IMG/VR virus record: IMGVR_UViG_3300018048_002591
Coordinates: 1-54,017 of that record
Reading direction: 5' to 3' (one strand)
Length of the DNA: 54,017 nt
Source: a virus
The number at the start of each line of letters is the position of its first letter. The first letter of the stretch is position 1. Position numbers and translations under genes: made by a program. A model generated the notes under the pieces. The model was not told the origin of the DNA and searched no databases. It saw only the letters and a list, made by a program, of their open reading frames with translations. Shown one piece after another: positions 14,926 to 22,013 of this stretch.

Positions 14926-15884
14926 GCTTCATTTACTATTGATTGCAGTTCATAGATACAAGCAAGCATTGATACTGCAGGATCAATTACCTGTTGCCTT
15001 TGTGATTGATATTTTGCAACCGTTACAATTATCTGTGGTATGAATTGAGTATATGATTGCCTATCCTGTTTTATAAAATCTATAAATTCTGCACCTAGAG
15101 AAGAAAGTACATCATCAGTTCTATTTGCATAATTTGATAACATATATTGATAATTTTTTACAGGATCAGTTCCATCAATAACAAGGTCATAGATATCTTT
15201 ATAGACTGAACTAAACTTCTTAATATCTTCTACATTAACAGTTTCCAATCCTTGAGATTTAAATCCTTGGATTGTATTAAGCATATTACGAAGATCTGGA
15301 AATTTTCTTTTTACTAATTCAACCGCAGCATGTTTATCAATTCCTAACCCCTCTTCTTTGCAGATTTGTAAAACTCTCATTATGTAACCTTTCATAATTT
15401 CAGTCTCTTCTTCTTTTGAAAAATCAAAATCAATCATTTCAAATCTGGACTGAATTGGGTCCGGTACTTTATTAATGTAATTACATGTTGCAATAAATCT
15501 TGCATTAACATTAAATTGATCCATCGTAGCGCGAAGAGCTTTAAAGAATTGATCAGATACACCATCAATCTCATCAAGAATAATAACCTTCAGTTTACCA
15601 GGTTCATCCATGATAGAACGATTTGCACAAAAATCAGTAATGCGATTTCTTACAATATCTACTGATGTGTCGGTTGATGCATTAATGTAAAGATAAGGAT
15701 GTTTAAAATGTTTAACCATTGCCTTTGCAGCAGATGTCTTACCAGTACCAGGGCTACCGTGTAAAAGTAAATGCTGATAAACTCCCTTTGCCAATTTATC
15801 ACCAACTCGTTTAGGGGTAATAAGATCATCTAAAGATTGAGGCCGATACTTTTCTGTTAAGAGTATGTTTTGTACATTCTTCAT
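14922..15884 (-). CDS. 44: Clamp loader large subunit (gp44-like AAA+ ATPase)
   Basis: 320 residues, as in T4 gp44 (319). It is the AAA+ subunit that opens and loads the sliding clamp gp45 on primed DNA. Walker A GSPGTGKT (43-50), Walker B ILDEID (102-107), sensor 1 in IATCNYINK (131-139) and the arginine-finger motif SRF (146-148) are intact. The N-terminal EKYRPQSLDDLI is the RFC-box-like opening. It is the first minus-strand gene left of the divergent MptE/DUF115-like gene. The 69-bp gap between them holds an ATATAAAAATAAA box 8 bp before the ATG. Confidence 0.96.
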   Translation of the reverse strand: MKNVQNILLTEKYRPQSLDDLITPKRVGDKLAKGVYQHLLLHGSPGTGKTSAAKAMVKHFKHPYLYINASTDTSVDIVRNRITDFCANRSIMDEPGKLKVIILDEIDGVSDQFFKALRATMDQFNVNARFIATCNYINKVPDPIQSRFEMIDFDFSKEEETEIMKGYIMRVLQICKEEGLGIDKHAAVELVKRKFPDLRNMLNTIQGFKSQGLETVNVEDIKKFSSVYKDIYDLVIDGTDPVKNYQYMLSNYANRTDDVLSSLGAEFIDFIKQDRQSYTQFIPQIIVTVAKYQSQRQQVIDPAVSMLACIYELQSIVNEA

Positions 15885-15892
15885 AAAATAGA

Positions 15893-15905
15893 TTTATTTT
15901 TATAT
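15893..15905 (-). promoter_or_regulatory. Middle/early-type box ATATAAAAATAAA before gp44
   Basis: Related to the TATATAATAATAAA element before uvsX, gp45 and gp55. It lies 8 bp before the gp44 ATG, in the divergent intergenic region. Confidence 0.35.
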
Positions 15906-15953
15906 GTAAAAATTGGATATGGTTTCAAAAGGAATAAATAAAAAAACTGACCT

Positions 15954-16748
15954 ATGCGCCGCATAAGAAAACTTAGAAAGAGGGTTGATATACTTTTACC
16001 TAAAGACGATTCTGCAAATAATCCTAGCAGAATAGTTAAAGGTGTTCAAAGAAATAAAGTAGTTAAAAAAGTTACGGTATCAACACAAGTGGCAAAAGCA
16101 GAGATAAAAAGAAAGGAACCTTATATTACCCCAAAGACATTTAAGCCAATTGAGCCTATTTGGCAAGGTGAAACGGTTTACTTAATAGGTGGAGGGCCAT
16201 CATTAAAAGGATTTGAGTGGAATAGATTAAAAGGTAAAAAGACTATTGCAATAAATAAAGCTATAGAGTTTTGGCCGCATGCTAATGCTATGTATTGGAC
16301 AGATGGTAGAATATATGCATGGCTTAAAGAAAAGATTCATAATTTTAAAGGCTTAAAATTTACCGTTAGAGCAATGCCTTATGAAGATAAGACAATTCAT
16401 ATTCTTAGAAAGGGTCAAAAATTTGGTTTAGAAACTGCGAGAGATACTTTAGCACATGGTAATAATAGCGGCTATGCAGCAATTAATTTAGCAATCCATT
16501 TAGGTGCAAAAAGAATTGTTCTTTTAGGATATGATATGGGTAATAATGGAAAAAATAGCCACTTCCATGATGGGTACCCAGTAAATGCAACTGGTGAGAA
16601 TATTTATAAAGATCAATTCTTACCAGGATTTAATGTTATTAAAGAGTTACTAAAAGGTAAAGATATCCAAATATTTAATGCATGCCCTACGAGCAAACTT
16701 AACGCATTTAAAAAGATAACTATAGACGAGGCATTAGCCCTTAGATGA
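15954..16748 (+). CDS. MptE/DUF115-like protein, the only plus-strand gene
   Basis: 264 residues. Residues 1-~60 are a strongly basic leader (RRIRKLRKR at the start), probably disordered. From ~70 the protein matches the DUF115/MptE-like Rossmann domain found in phages and in flagellin-glycosylation Maf proteins: VYLIGGGPSLKGFEW (75-89), KTIAINKAIEF, a WTDG motif, then HGNNSGYAAINLAIHLGAKRI and LLGYDMG. Related domains occur in pyrophosphokinases and sugar-transfer proteins; the reaction here is unknown. It is transcribed alone from the divergent gap before gp44 and runs into the minus-strand zinc-ribbon gene with a 15-bp tail-to-tail overlap. The many sugar genes further along make a glycan-related role plausible. 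Confidence 0.8.
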   Translation: MRRIRKLRKRVDILLPKDDSANNPSRIVKGVQRNKVVKKVTVSTQVAKAEIKRKEPYITPKTFKPIEPIWQGETVYLIGGGPSLKGFEWNRLKGKKTIAINKAIEFWPHANAMYWTDGRIYAWLKEKIHNFKGLKFTVRAMPYEDKTIHILRKGQKFGLETARDTLAHGNNSGYAAINLAIHLGAKRIVLLGYDMGNNGKNSHFHDGYPVNATGENIYKDQFLPGFNVIKELLKGKDIQIFNACPTSKLNAFKKITIDEALALR

Positions 16749-17225
16749 TCTGCGTACATAGGTGAGGAACTCCCTCTGTTCACCTTTTAGAAGAGATTTA
16801 CAGTGTTTAGTAAATTTAATGGACGAATCTATTATCCTTTGATCAACCCTTTTATTCCGTGAGTTATGAGCCTCTGAGCATTTCTTACAAACAAAGTTTT
16901 CTACTTTCTTAGAATCCATTCTTGATTTAATATCAGCTTTACAGATTCCACAATTCCAATCTACTAAATCGGAATCTTTTTCTAATTCTTTTATGCTAGT
17001 AAACGTTTCTCTAAAAGGATTCCAAAGAATGCGGTTAGGATTCTTTTCATGGTCATTCATATCCTCCACTTTAAATATGATTTCATATACCTGTGGATCT
17101 GGTTCTAACCATTTCAGATAATCATTCTCTACCATGAATCGTTGCTTTGAAGGCGGCAGATTCTCCAAAAGAATACCATGCCGCCTTCTATACCATCCAA
17201 AGTTTATTTTACGAACTTTGTACAT
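16734..17225 (-). CDS. Zinc-ribbon-like protein of unknown function
   Basis: 163 residues. Two cysteine pairs, CGIC at about 92-95 and CKKC at about 113-116, are spaced as in a small zinc ribbon. The N-terminal half is basic and aromatic (VRKINFGWYRRRHGI) with a NRILWNPF segment, and the C-terminus is basic (KHCKSLLKGEQREFL). This suggests a nucleic-acid-binding protein, but I recognise no family. The start ATG at 17225 overlaps the stop of the proline-repeat head protein by one base (TAATG), so it is probably translated from the same message. Its 3' end overlaps the convergent plus-strand gene by 15 bp. Confidence 0.75.
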   Translation of the reverse strand: MYKVRKINFGWYRRRHGILLENLPPSKQRFMVENDYLKWLEPDPQVYEIIFKVEDMNDHEKNPNRILWNPFRETFTSIKELEKDSDLVDWNCGICKADIKSRMDSKKVENFVCKKCSEAHNSRNKRVDQRIIDSSIKFTKHCKSLLKGEQREFLTYVRRSSKG

Positions 17226-18343
17226 TAAGATTTATTTTCCATCAGTCTTCTGAACTTAGCAGAAACTGATTCGTTTACATAAGATTCGTTACCGGCTTTC
17301 TTTTTCTTAGGTTTGCCTTCTTCCTCATCTTCTTTCTTTTTACCAGGAGGTGGGGGTGGAGGTGGAGGTGTTCCACCGGGTTTCTTTTTACCAGGAGTTG
17401 GGGGTGGAGGTGGAGGTGTTCCACCGGGTTTCTTTTTACCAGGGGTTGGGGGTGGAGGTGGAGGTGTTCCACCGGGTTTCTTTCCTCCTTCAGGTTGACC
17501 GTCACCGCCCTTTCCTTTTGCAGCTAATTCTTGTTTCCTTTGCATCAAGTCACCTATTGCCTTGGAGTCTTTTGTAGTATCCTTACCTTCAAGTTTATTT
17601 CTTTTCATCACTGCTTTGGCCCATGCGATTTGAAAATCAATTTTATCTTCTTCCTTCGCATTATCATTACCGATTATAATATCCAATTCAGCCTTAGCTT
17701 GATCTACTTCTTTTTGAGCAGCATCTATTTTAGCCTGATCAACTTCTTCTTTACCACCTTTTTCTTTACCACCGTCAGTAGTATTTACATTATCAAGGTT
17801 TTGATTATCTGTTCCTTCTGGTCCTTCTTTCTTATCATCAGCCTTTTCATAATCTTTAAGTTCTTGTTGATCGGCAGCAACCTTTTGGTTAAGACCTTTA
17901 ATCTTTAACTTAAGTGCCTTTGCTTCTTCACCATCAGCAGTCTTAAGTGCAGTTTCGGCAGCAGCCATTTTTGATTTATTCTTAGCAATAGAGGCAACTT
18001 TTTTAAGACCGGCCGTTGTGGCTAATTGATCCATTCTATCAGATATAGCAGAAGCCTGATCTTTTAATGCCTGATTCTTTTGAGCATTCGCAGCTTTAAG
18101 AACATCAGCTTTAGTTTTATCTACATTACCAGCAGCCTTTTTCTTTTCATAGTCAAGATTATTAATTGCAACCTGTACTAAAGCTTGTTGGTACTTCTTA
18201 GCATTATTTTTAATCTTGGTAAATTTAACAGGGCTACCTAACGCAGCTCCAATATTTTCGTTTAGTGTTTTATCCAAATCAGCCTCAAATGCTTTAGATG
18301 ATTCGTTTAACATTTTGTATCCTTCAAAAGATAATAATTTCAT
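17225..18343 (-). CDS. Probable internal head / prohead-core protein with proline-rich repeats
   Basis: 372 residues. The opening KLLSFEGYKMLNES resembles the capsid-targeting leaders of T4 internal head proteins, which end in an LxE-type protease site. Residues ~30-270 are Lys/Ala/Gln-rich and predicted coiled coil. Residues ~285-337 hold three near-perfect copies of a 16-residue unit, GGTPPPPPPTPGKKKP. The C-terminus (YVNESVSAKFRRL) closely resembles the C-terminus of the protease-scaffold protein (LVNESFAANLISK). It is the gene right after the major capsid gene, beyond a terminator, and has its own AAATATATAAA box 23 bp upstream. A scaffold-core or packaged head protein processed by the gp21 protease is the best reading. 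Confidence 0.65.
   Translation of the reverse strand: MKLLSFEGYKMLNESSKAFEADLDKTLNENIGAALGSPVKFTKIKNNAKKYQQALVQVAINNLDYEKKKAAGNVDKTKADVLKAANAQKNQALKDQASAISDRMDQLATTAGLKKVASIAKNKSKMAAAETALKTADGEEAKALKLKIKGLNQKVAADQQELKDYEKADDKKEGPEGTDNQNLDNVNTTDGGKEKGGKEEVDQAKIDAAQKEVDQAKAELDIIIGNDNAKEEDKIDFQIAWAKAVMKRNKLEGKDTTKDSKAIGDLMQRKQELAAKGKGGDGQPEGGKKPGGTPPPPPPTPGKKKPGGTPPPPPPTPGKKKPGGTPPPPPPPPGKKKEDEEEGKPKKKKAGNESYVNESVSAKFRRLMENKS
17333..17476. repeat. Three tandem 48-bp repeats encoding GGTPPPPPPTPGKKKP
   Basis: Copies run 17333-17380, 17381-17428 and 17429-17476 and differ at only a few bases. They are G-rich on the plus strand, in sharp contrast to the AT-rich surroundings. A partial fourth unit follows. 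Near-identity at DNA level suggests recent expansion and likely copy-number variation. Confidence 0.95.
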
Positions 18344-18366
18344 GATCTATATTATTTTTCTATTGT

Positions 18367-18377
18367 TTTATATATTT
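18367..18377 (-). promoter_or_regulatory. Late-type box AAATATATAAA before the proline-repeat head protein gene
   Basis: The box lies 23 bp before the ATG at 18343 and downstream of the major capsid gene terminator. Confidence 0.45.
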
Positions 18378-18390
18378 GAGACTATTAAAC

Positions 18391-18420
18391 AAAAAAGGTC
18401 CGCCTTTCGGCGAACCTTTC
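18391..18420 (-). terminator. Intrinsic terminator after the major capsid gene
   Basis: On the minus strand the stem AAAGGTTCGCC/GGCGGACCTTT has a stable GAAA tetraloop and one mismatch, followed by a T run. It lies 28 bp past the gp23 stop. Confidence 0.85.
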
Positions 18421-18447
18421 TTAAAGTATTTATTACTTTACATTCTA

Positions 18448-20163
18448 TTAGATAAAGCTTACGCCATCGAATGTTTTGAATGCAACAGTGTAATACATTG
18501 TTTCTGGGTGGAATCCAGCATCTACTAAAGCGAAACGTGATTTAACCGCGATTTTAGGAGCCATAGTTCCTTCAGCGATTGTTTCAACAGATTCAGCCAT
18601 TAAGTAAGGCATGAATACCAAACCTGGAGAGTTTCCGTCACCTTTACGTCCAACTGCAACTCTGTAGTCATTCCAAGCCATGTTAGGATCAACATAAATA
18701 GTTACACCAGCAAGAGCACCAATTGGGAAAAGAGATCCACCTGCTTGGTTGATTGTGTTAGACAATGGGTAAGGAACGAATCCTGCGATATCCTGGAATG
18801 CAGTAGCAAGTTCACCAGAACATACTGCGAAAGTAGCAGGACCTCTACGACCTCTTGTTGCGATCAAGTTAGATGCAGCAAGAATCTTAGTGTACATTCT
18901 TCTTTGGATTGTACCTTGAGTTTCACCTCCACCAGTTACGTTGGTTACAGCAGAACCTGCACCTAAAGTAACATTAGCACCAGTGTTATCAAATCCTAAG
19001 TTGAATCCAGCAGCATTGGTAGTAGTTGTACCGTCACCGAAAGCAGCAGATAACAATAATCCTTCAACAGTGCTTACATTCTTAGAGTTAGTAGCACCAT
19101 TACGGAAGATACGATCCAAGATGTATTTGTTGATAGACTGAGTCAATTCGTTAACCAATACAGCTTCTACTTGAGCAACTGCGTCGATTCCAAATTGCTT
19201 AAGGTCTTGAACTTGCTCACGAGTAACAGCAGCAGCAACTTGGAAAGTCTTAGCAGCAACTGACTTGTTAAATAAGCTCAATCCCATGATGTTATCAGGA
19301 GTAGCTTCACCTGCACCTCTTTCGTAAGGATTAACACCATCGATGTTAGTAAATGGAGCAGAAACGTTATTTTTTTCAAAAGCGTTACCAGAGAATCCAG
19401 TAATGTGATCTTCTAAAGCTTTAACGTATTCAGCGTTTCCATCCCAAGTACCAGCAACAGTAGTAGTTGCAGCGTCAGAATAGAAAGCAACACCATTTGC
19501 TACAGCAGCATAAATTGGCTCGTATCCTTCTTCACCTTGACGGAAAGTAAGATCAGTAGCAGTGTTATTACCTCTTACACGGAAGATTTGGTATCCGTCA
19601 ATTCTAGATTTACCTACGTAAGTTAATTCGTAAGCAGCATTGTTGGTAGCAGTAGAAGCAGCGTAAACTACTTGATCAACTGTCCAAGATGCACCAGTAC
19701 CGACATCAGCCTTTACTTTGATTAATAAAGGAGCACTGTCAGTAGCGATTCCGCCAGCGTCAGTAACTCTACCTCCACCGTATACAAAGTCTAAGTAAGT
19801 AAGAACTCCCATAGGACCTTGCATTGGTACAACAGGTACTAAGTCTAAACCTACAGTCTGAGCAGCAACTTGCATAGCAAGTGGCAACAAAGAAAATGGT
19901 CTATCACCTGAACCAGTAGTTTGTCCAGAGAATGCATCCATACTTCCAGGGTTTCCTGGTAAAGTAACAGCATTCATACCCTGAACATTCATGTTAGGAT
20001 TTAAGTGTACAGTATTATATACACTTTCATTAAGGTTATGGTAGTGGCAGTACTTAGACATCCAAGATAACTTAGACTTTTCAGTGATACCGGTAGCCTC
20101 CTCAATGATAGGGCCCCAAGTCTTTTGAACTTCGGCCTCGTTGATTAATTGATTTGCGTACAT
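18448..20163 (-). CDS. 23: Major capsid protein (gp23-like)
   Basis: 571 residues (T4 gp23 is 521). It is the HK97-fold shell subunit. The N-terminal ~47 residues look like a removable propeptide: LINEAEVQKTW at the start and HNLNES at 42-47, where LNE-S matches the T4 prohead protease preference (I/L)-x-E. T4 gp23 is cut at residue 65. The mature part has gp23-like stretches such as LPLAMQVAAQTVGLDLVPVV and GPMGVLTYLDFVYGGG near residues 95-132, and SRFALVDAGFHPETMYYT near the end. It follows portal and protease in the standard 20-21-23 order. Leader DNA is A/T-rich without an evident Shine-Dalgarno. A terminator follows. Confidence 0.95.
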   Translation of the reverse strand: MYANQLINEAEVQKTWGPIIEEATGITEKSKLSWMSKYCHYHNLNESVYNTVHLNPNMNVQGMNAVTLPGNPGSMDAFSGQTTGSGDRPFSLLPLAMQVAAQTVGLDLVPVVPMQGPMGVLTYLDFVYGGGRVTDAGGIATDSAPLLIKVKADVGTGASWTVDQVVYAASTATNNAAYELTYVGKSRIDGYQIFRVRGNNTATDLTFRQGEEGYEPIYAAVANGVAFYSDAATTTVAGTWDGNAEYVKALEDHITGFSGNAFEKNNVSAPFTNIDGVNPYERGAGEATPDNIMGLSLFNKSVAAKTFQVAAAVTREQVQDLKQFGIDAVAQVEAVLVNELTQSINKYILDRIFRNGATNSKNVSTVEGLLLSAAFGDGTTTTNAAGFNLGFDNTGANVTLGAGSAVTNVTGGGETQGTIQRRMYTKILAASNLIATRGRRGPATFAVCSGELATAFQDIAGFVPYPLSNTINQAGGSLFPIGALAGVTIYVDPNMAWNDYRVAVGRKGDGNSPGLVFMPYLMAESVETIAEGTMAPKIAVKSRFALVDAGFHPETMYYTVAFKTFDGVSFI

Positions 20164-20245
20164 TTTAGTATTTTTATTTTTTGCACTTTTTGTATAATCT
20201 ATCTACAGTTCTTTGCTTCTTAACTATTAGATTGAATTTTTTTAT

Positions 20246-21967
20246 TTATTTGCCTAGATTAAACTTAACTTTACTGATAAGGTTAGCAGCAAAAGATTCA
20301 TTTACCAAAGGTTCTGATTTCTTTGCAGCCTCAGCAGCAGTTTTACTTTCATTAATAGCTTCTGTTGACATTTGAGTATCTCTCATATCTCTTGTTGCCC
20401 AGAAATTATTAATTCCGTATTGGTTACCTAGTTGATGGAATTTAGATTCCGCAATGATCTGTGCCTGGCGAGCCTCAGAAAGGTTATCCCATTTTGCTCT
20501 GAACTTTTCAGGCATATCATCAATTATATTTAATTCTCTTCTCTTTTCAATAAAGGCAGATTCCCAAACGTTTTCTGCTTGCACAGTAGACATAATTGGT
20601 TGAGCATTCATTGATTCAACAATCATTGCTTGTTTCTCAGCAGGAAGAGTATTGAATTGATTCTTTTTAGACTCTCCTAAGAAGTTCATAAAATGCATTT
20701 CAGAAACATTCTTAGTTTCAGCTTTAGCAATCAGTCTTTCCAATTTTTCTTCGATTGATTCTTTGTAGTCTTTTTCTTCTTCATAAGATTCACAGGCTCC
20801 TTCATGTACCTTTCCACATGATTCGCATACTGCATCCTTGCCTTCTTTAACATCGGCAGACTCATTAAGAGTTTCGCCTTCTACAGAATTTACATTTTCT
20901 GCAATGTATTCGGAATACTTGATACTCTTCTCTAATCCTTCACCGAGGTATTCAGAATAAGCAATATTTTGATCAACCTTTTCGGCTACATATTCAGAAT
21001 ATTCAATTCCTTTTTCAAGGTTTTCAGCTACATAGTTAGAATATTGAATTCCTTTATCAGCCATCTCCGCTACATGTTCGGCGTATTGAATACTTCCATC
21101 AAGTTCTTCAGCCAAGTAAGAAGCATAGTCCTTAATTGAATTTACATTTTCAGCGAGATAGTCAGAATAAGAAATGCTCTTATCTAGATTTTCAGATAAG
21201 TATTCAGCATAATCAGAAACCTGATTTACCTTTTCTGCAATATGCTCAGAATACTTAATAAGCTTTTCAATCACCTCATCATTATTAGAGTTAGCAGATT
21301 CCTTAACGTTATTTAGAACTCCGGATACATATTCAGTATACTTTTGAAAATCTTCAACAGTTACAAAATTGTTATTTTCCATTGTTAAATCTTTTTTATT
21401 ATCTGTGTTGTTTTCAGTTTCTTCCATTTCATAGATTATTAAAGTACCATCATCTTCAAAACCAAAAGATTCATTTACTCTTGATAACTCGGCATTCTCA
21501 AAGCCAGGATCTGCAACCAAGTCATAAGTAAAGAATTTTTTAATTTTAACCTTTCCATTTTCATCTACCGTACCGGCAGCTCTACTTGAAATATGTAAAG
21601 GGATACCATCCTTGATAAGAGCTTGTGCTTCTTTACCTTTAGATGTATTTAATAGTCTAATTTTTCCAATAACTTGCTTTTTTGCTGGATCATAGTTTAA
21701 TGATTCAACAACATGAGAAACATTAGCCAAACTAACATCAAAATCCTTAGGATGATCTAATTCACCTAAAAGCTTATTGGTTTTAACCTTTTCTTGTAAT
21801 TCATTGATATGAGGCATTACTTCTTTTTCCTCATATATCCTGTTATTCTTGTTACGAACACCAAACTCGGTAAAGACACCTTCTAATACAACCGAACCGT
21901 CTTCGCCGGTAGTTATATCTAGGTTTGATTTAGCTCTTTCAAGAATCAATAATTTCTTTCCTGACAT
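20246..21967 (-). CDS. 21: Prohead protease-scaffold fusion (gp21 + gp22-like)
   Basis: 573 residues, far longer than T4 gp21 (212). Residues 1-~165 are the prohead protease: His72 in GELDHP and the serine motif LHISSRAAG (residues 124-132) mark the active site. Residues 196-573 look like a scaffold core: nine tandem 14-residue repeats (239-364), a Cys cluster (CESCGK and ACESY, 381-393), and helical Gln/Glu-rich sequence to the end. Separate gp22 is absent between protease and capsid genes, so this ORF probably supplies both. Motifs of the form (V/L/I)NES at 164-167, 367-370, 538-541 and 555-558 look like self-processing sites. Met196 (21382) could be an internal start for free scaffold. A TAATATATAAA box lies 18 bp upstream. 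Confidence 0.88.
   Translation of the reverse strand: MSGKKLLILERAKSNLDITTGEDGSVVLEGVFTEFGVRNKNNRIYEEKEVMPHINELQEKVKTNKLLGELDHPKDFDVSLANVSHVVESLNYDPAKKQVIGKIRLLNTSKGKEAQALIKDGIPLHISSRAAGTVDENGKVKIKKFFTYDLVADPGFENAELSRVNESFGFEDDGTLIIYEMEETENNTDNKKDLTMENNNFVTVEDFQKYTEYVSGVLNNVKESANSNNDEVIEKLIKYSEHIAEKVNQVSDYAEYLSENLDKSISYSDYLAENVNSIKDYASYLAEELDGSIQYAEHVAEMADKGIQYSNYVAENLEKGIEYSEYVAEKVDQNIAYSEYLGEGLEKSIKYSEYIAENVNSVEGETLNESADVKEGKDAVCESCGKVHEGACESYEEEKDYKESIEEKLERLIAKAETKNVSEMHFMNFLGESKKNQFNTLPAEKQAMIVESMNAQPIMSTVQAENVWESAFIEKRRELNIIDDMPEKFRAKWDNLSEARQAQIIAESKFHQLGNQYGINNFWATRDMRDTQMSTEAINESKTAAEAAKKSEPLVNESFAANLISKVKFNLGK
20876..21253. repeat. Nine tandem 14-residue scaffold repeats
   Basis: The coding repeat has consensus Y-S/A-x-Y-L/V/I-A-E-x-L/V-x-x-S/G-I-x in nine back-to-back copies (residues 239-364). 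Two heptads per unit suggest a long helix with tyrosines on one face. The DNA copies have diverged, so this is conserved at protein rather than DNA level. Confidence 0.9.
21382..21396 (-). promoter_or_regulatory. Candidate internal translation start for free scaffold (ATG at 21382)
   Basis: The ATG of Met196 sits just past the protease domain after an A-rich leader (AATAAAAAAGATTTAACA), similar to leaders of genuine genes here. Initiation there would give a 378-residue scaffold, as the Nu3 scaffold arises inside the lambda C protease gene. Confidence 0.35.
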
Positions 21968-21985
21968 TTTCTACTAGTTATTTGA

Positions 21986-21996
21986 TTTATATATTA
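21986..21996 (-). promoter_or_regulatory. Late-type box TAATATATAAA before the protease-scaffold gene
   Basis: The box lies 18 bp before the ATG at 21967, in the gap after the portal gene. Confidence 0.45.
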
Positions 21997-22013
21997 CAAT
22001 CTTTGTAAACTTT

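Noticed and set aside
17333-17476. Tandem repeats as a CRISPR array
   Set aside because: The 48-bp units are contiguous, without spacers, and keep a 16-residue coding period.
17313-17577. Plus-strand glycine-rich and valine-rich frames
   Set aside because: They are shadows of the polyproline repeats of the minus-strand head protein.
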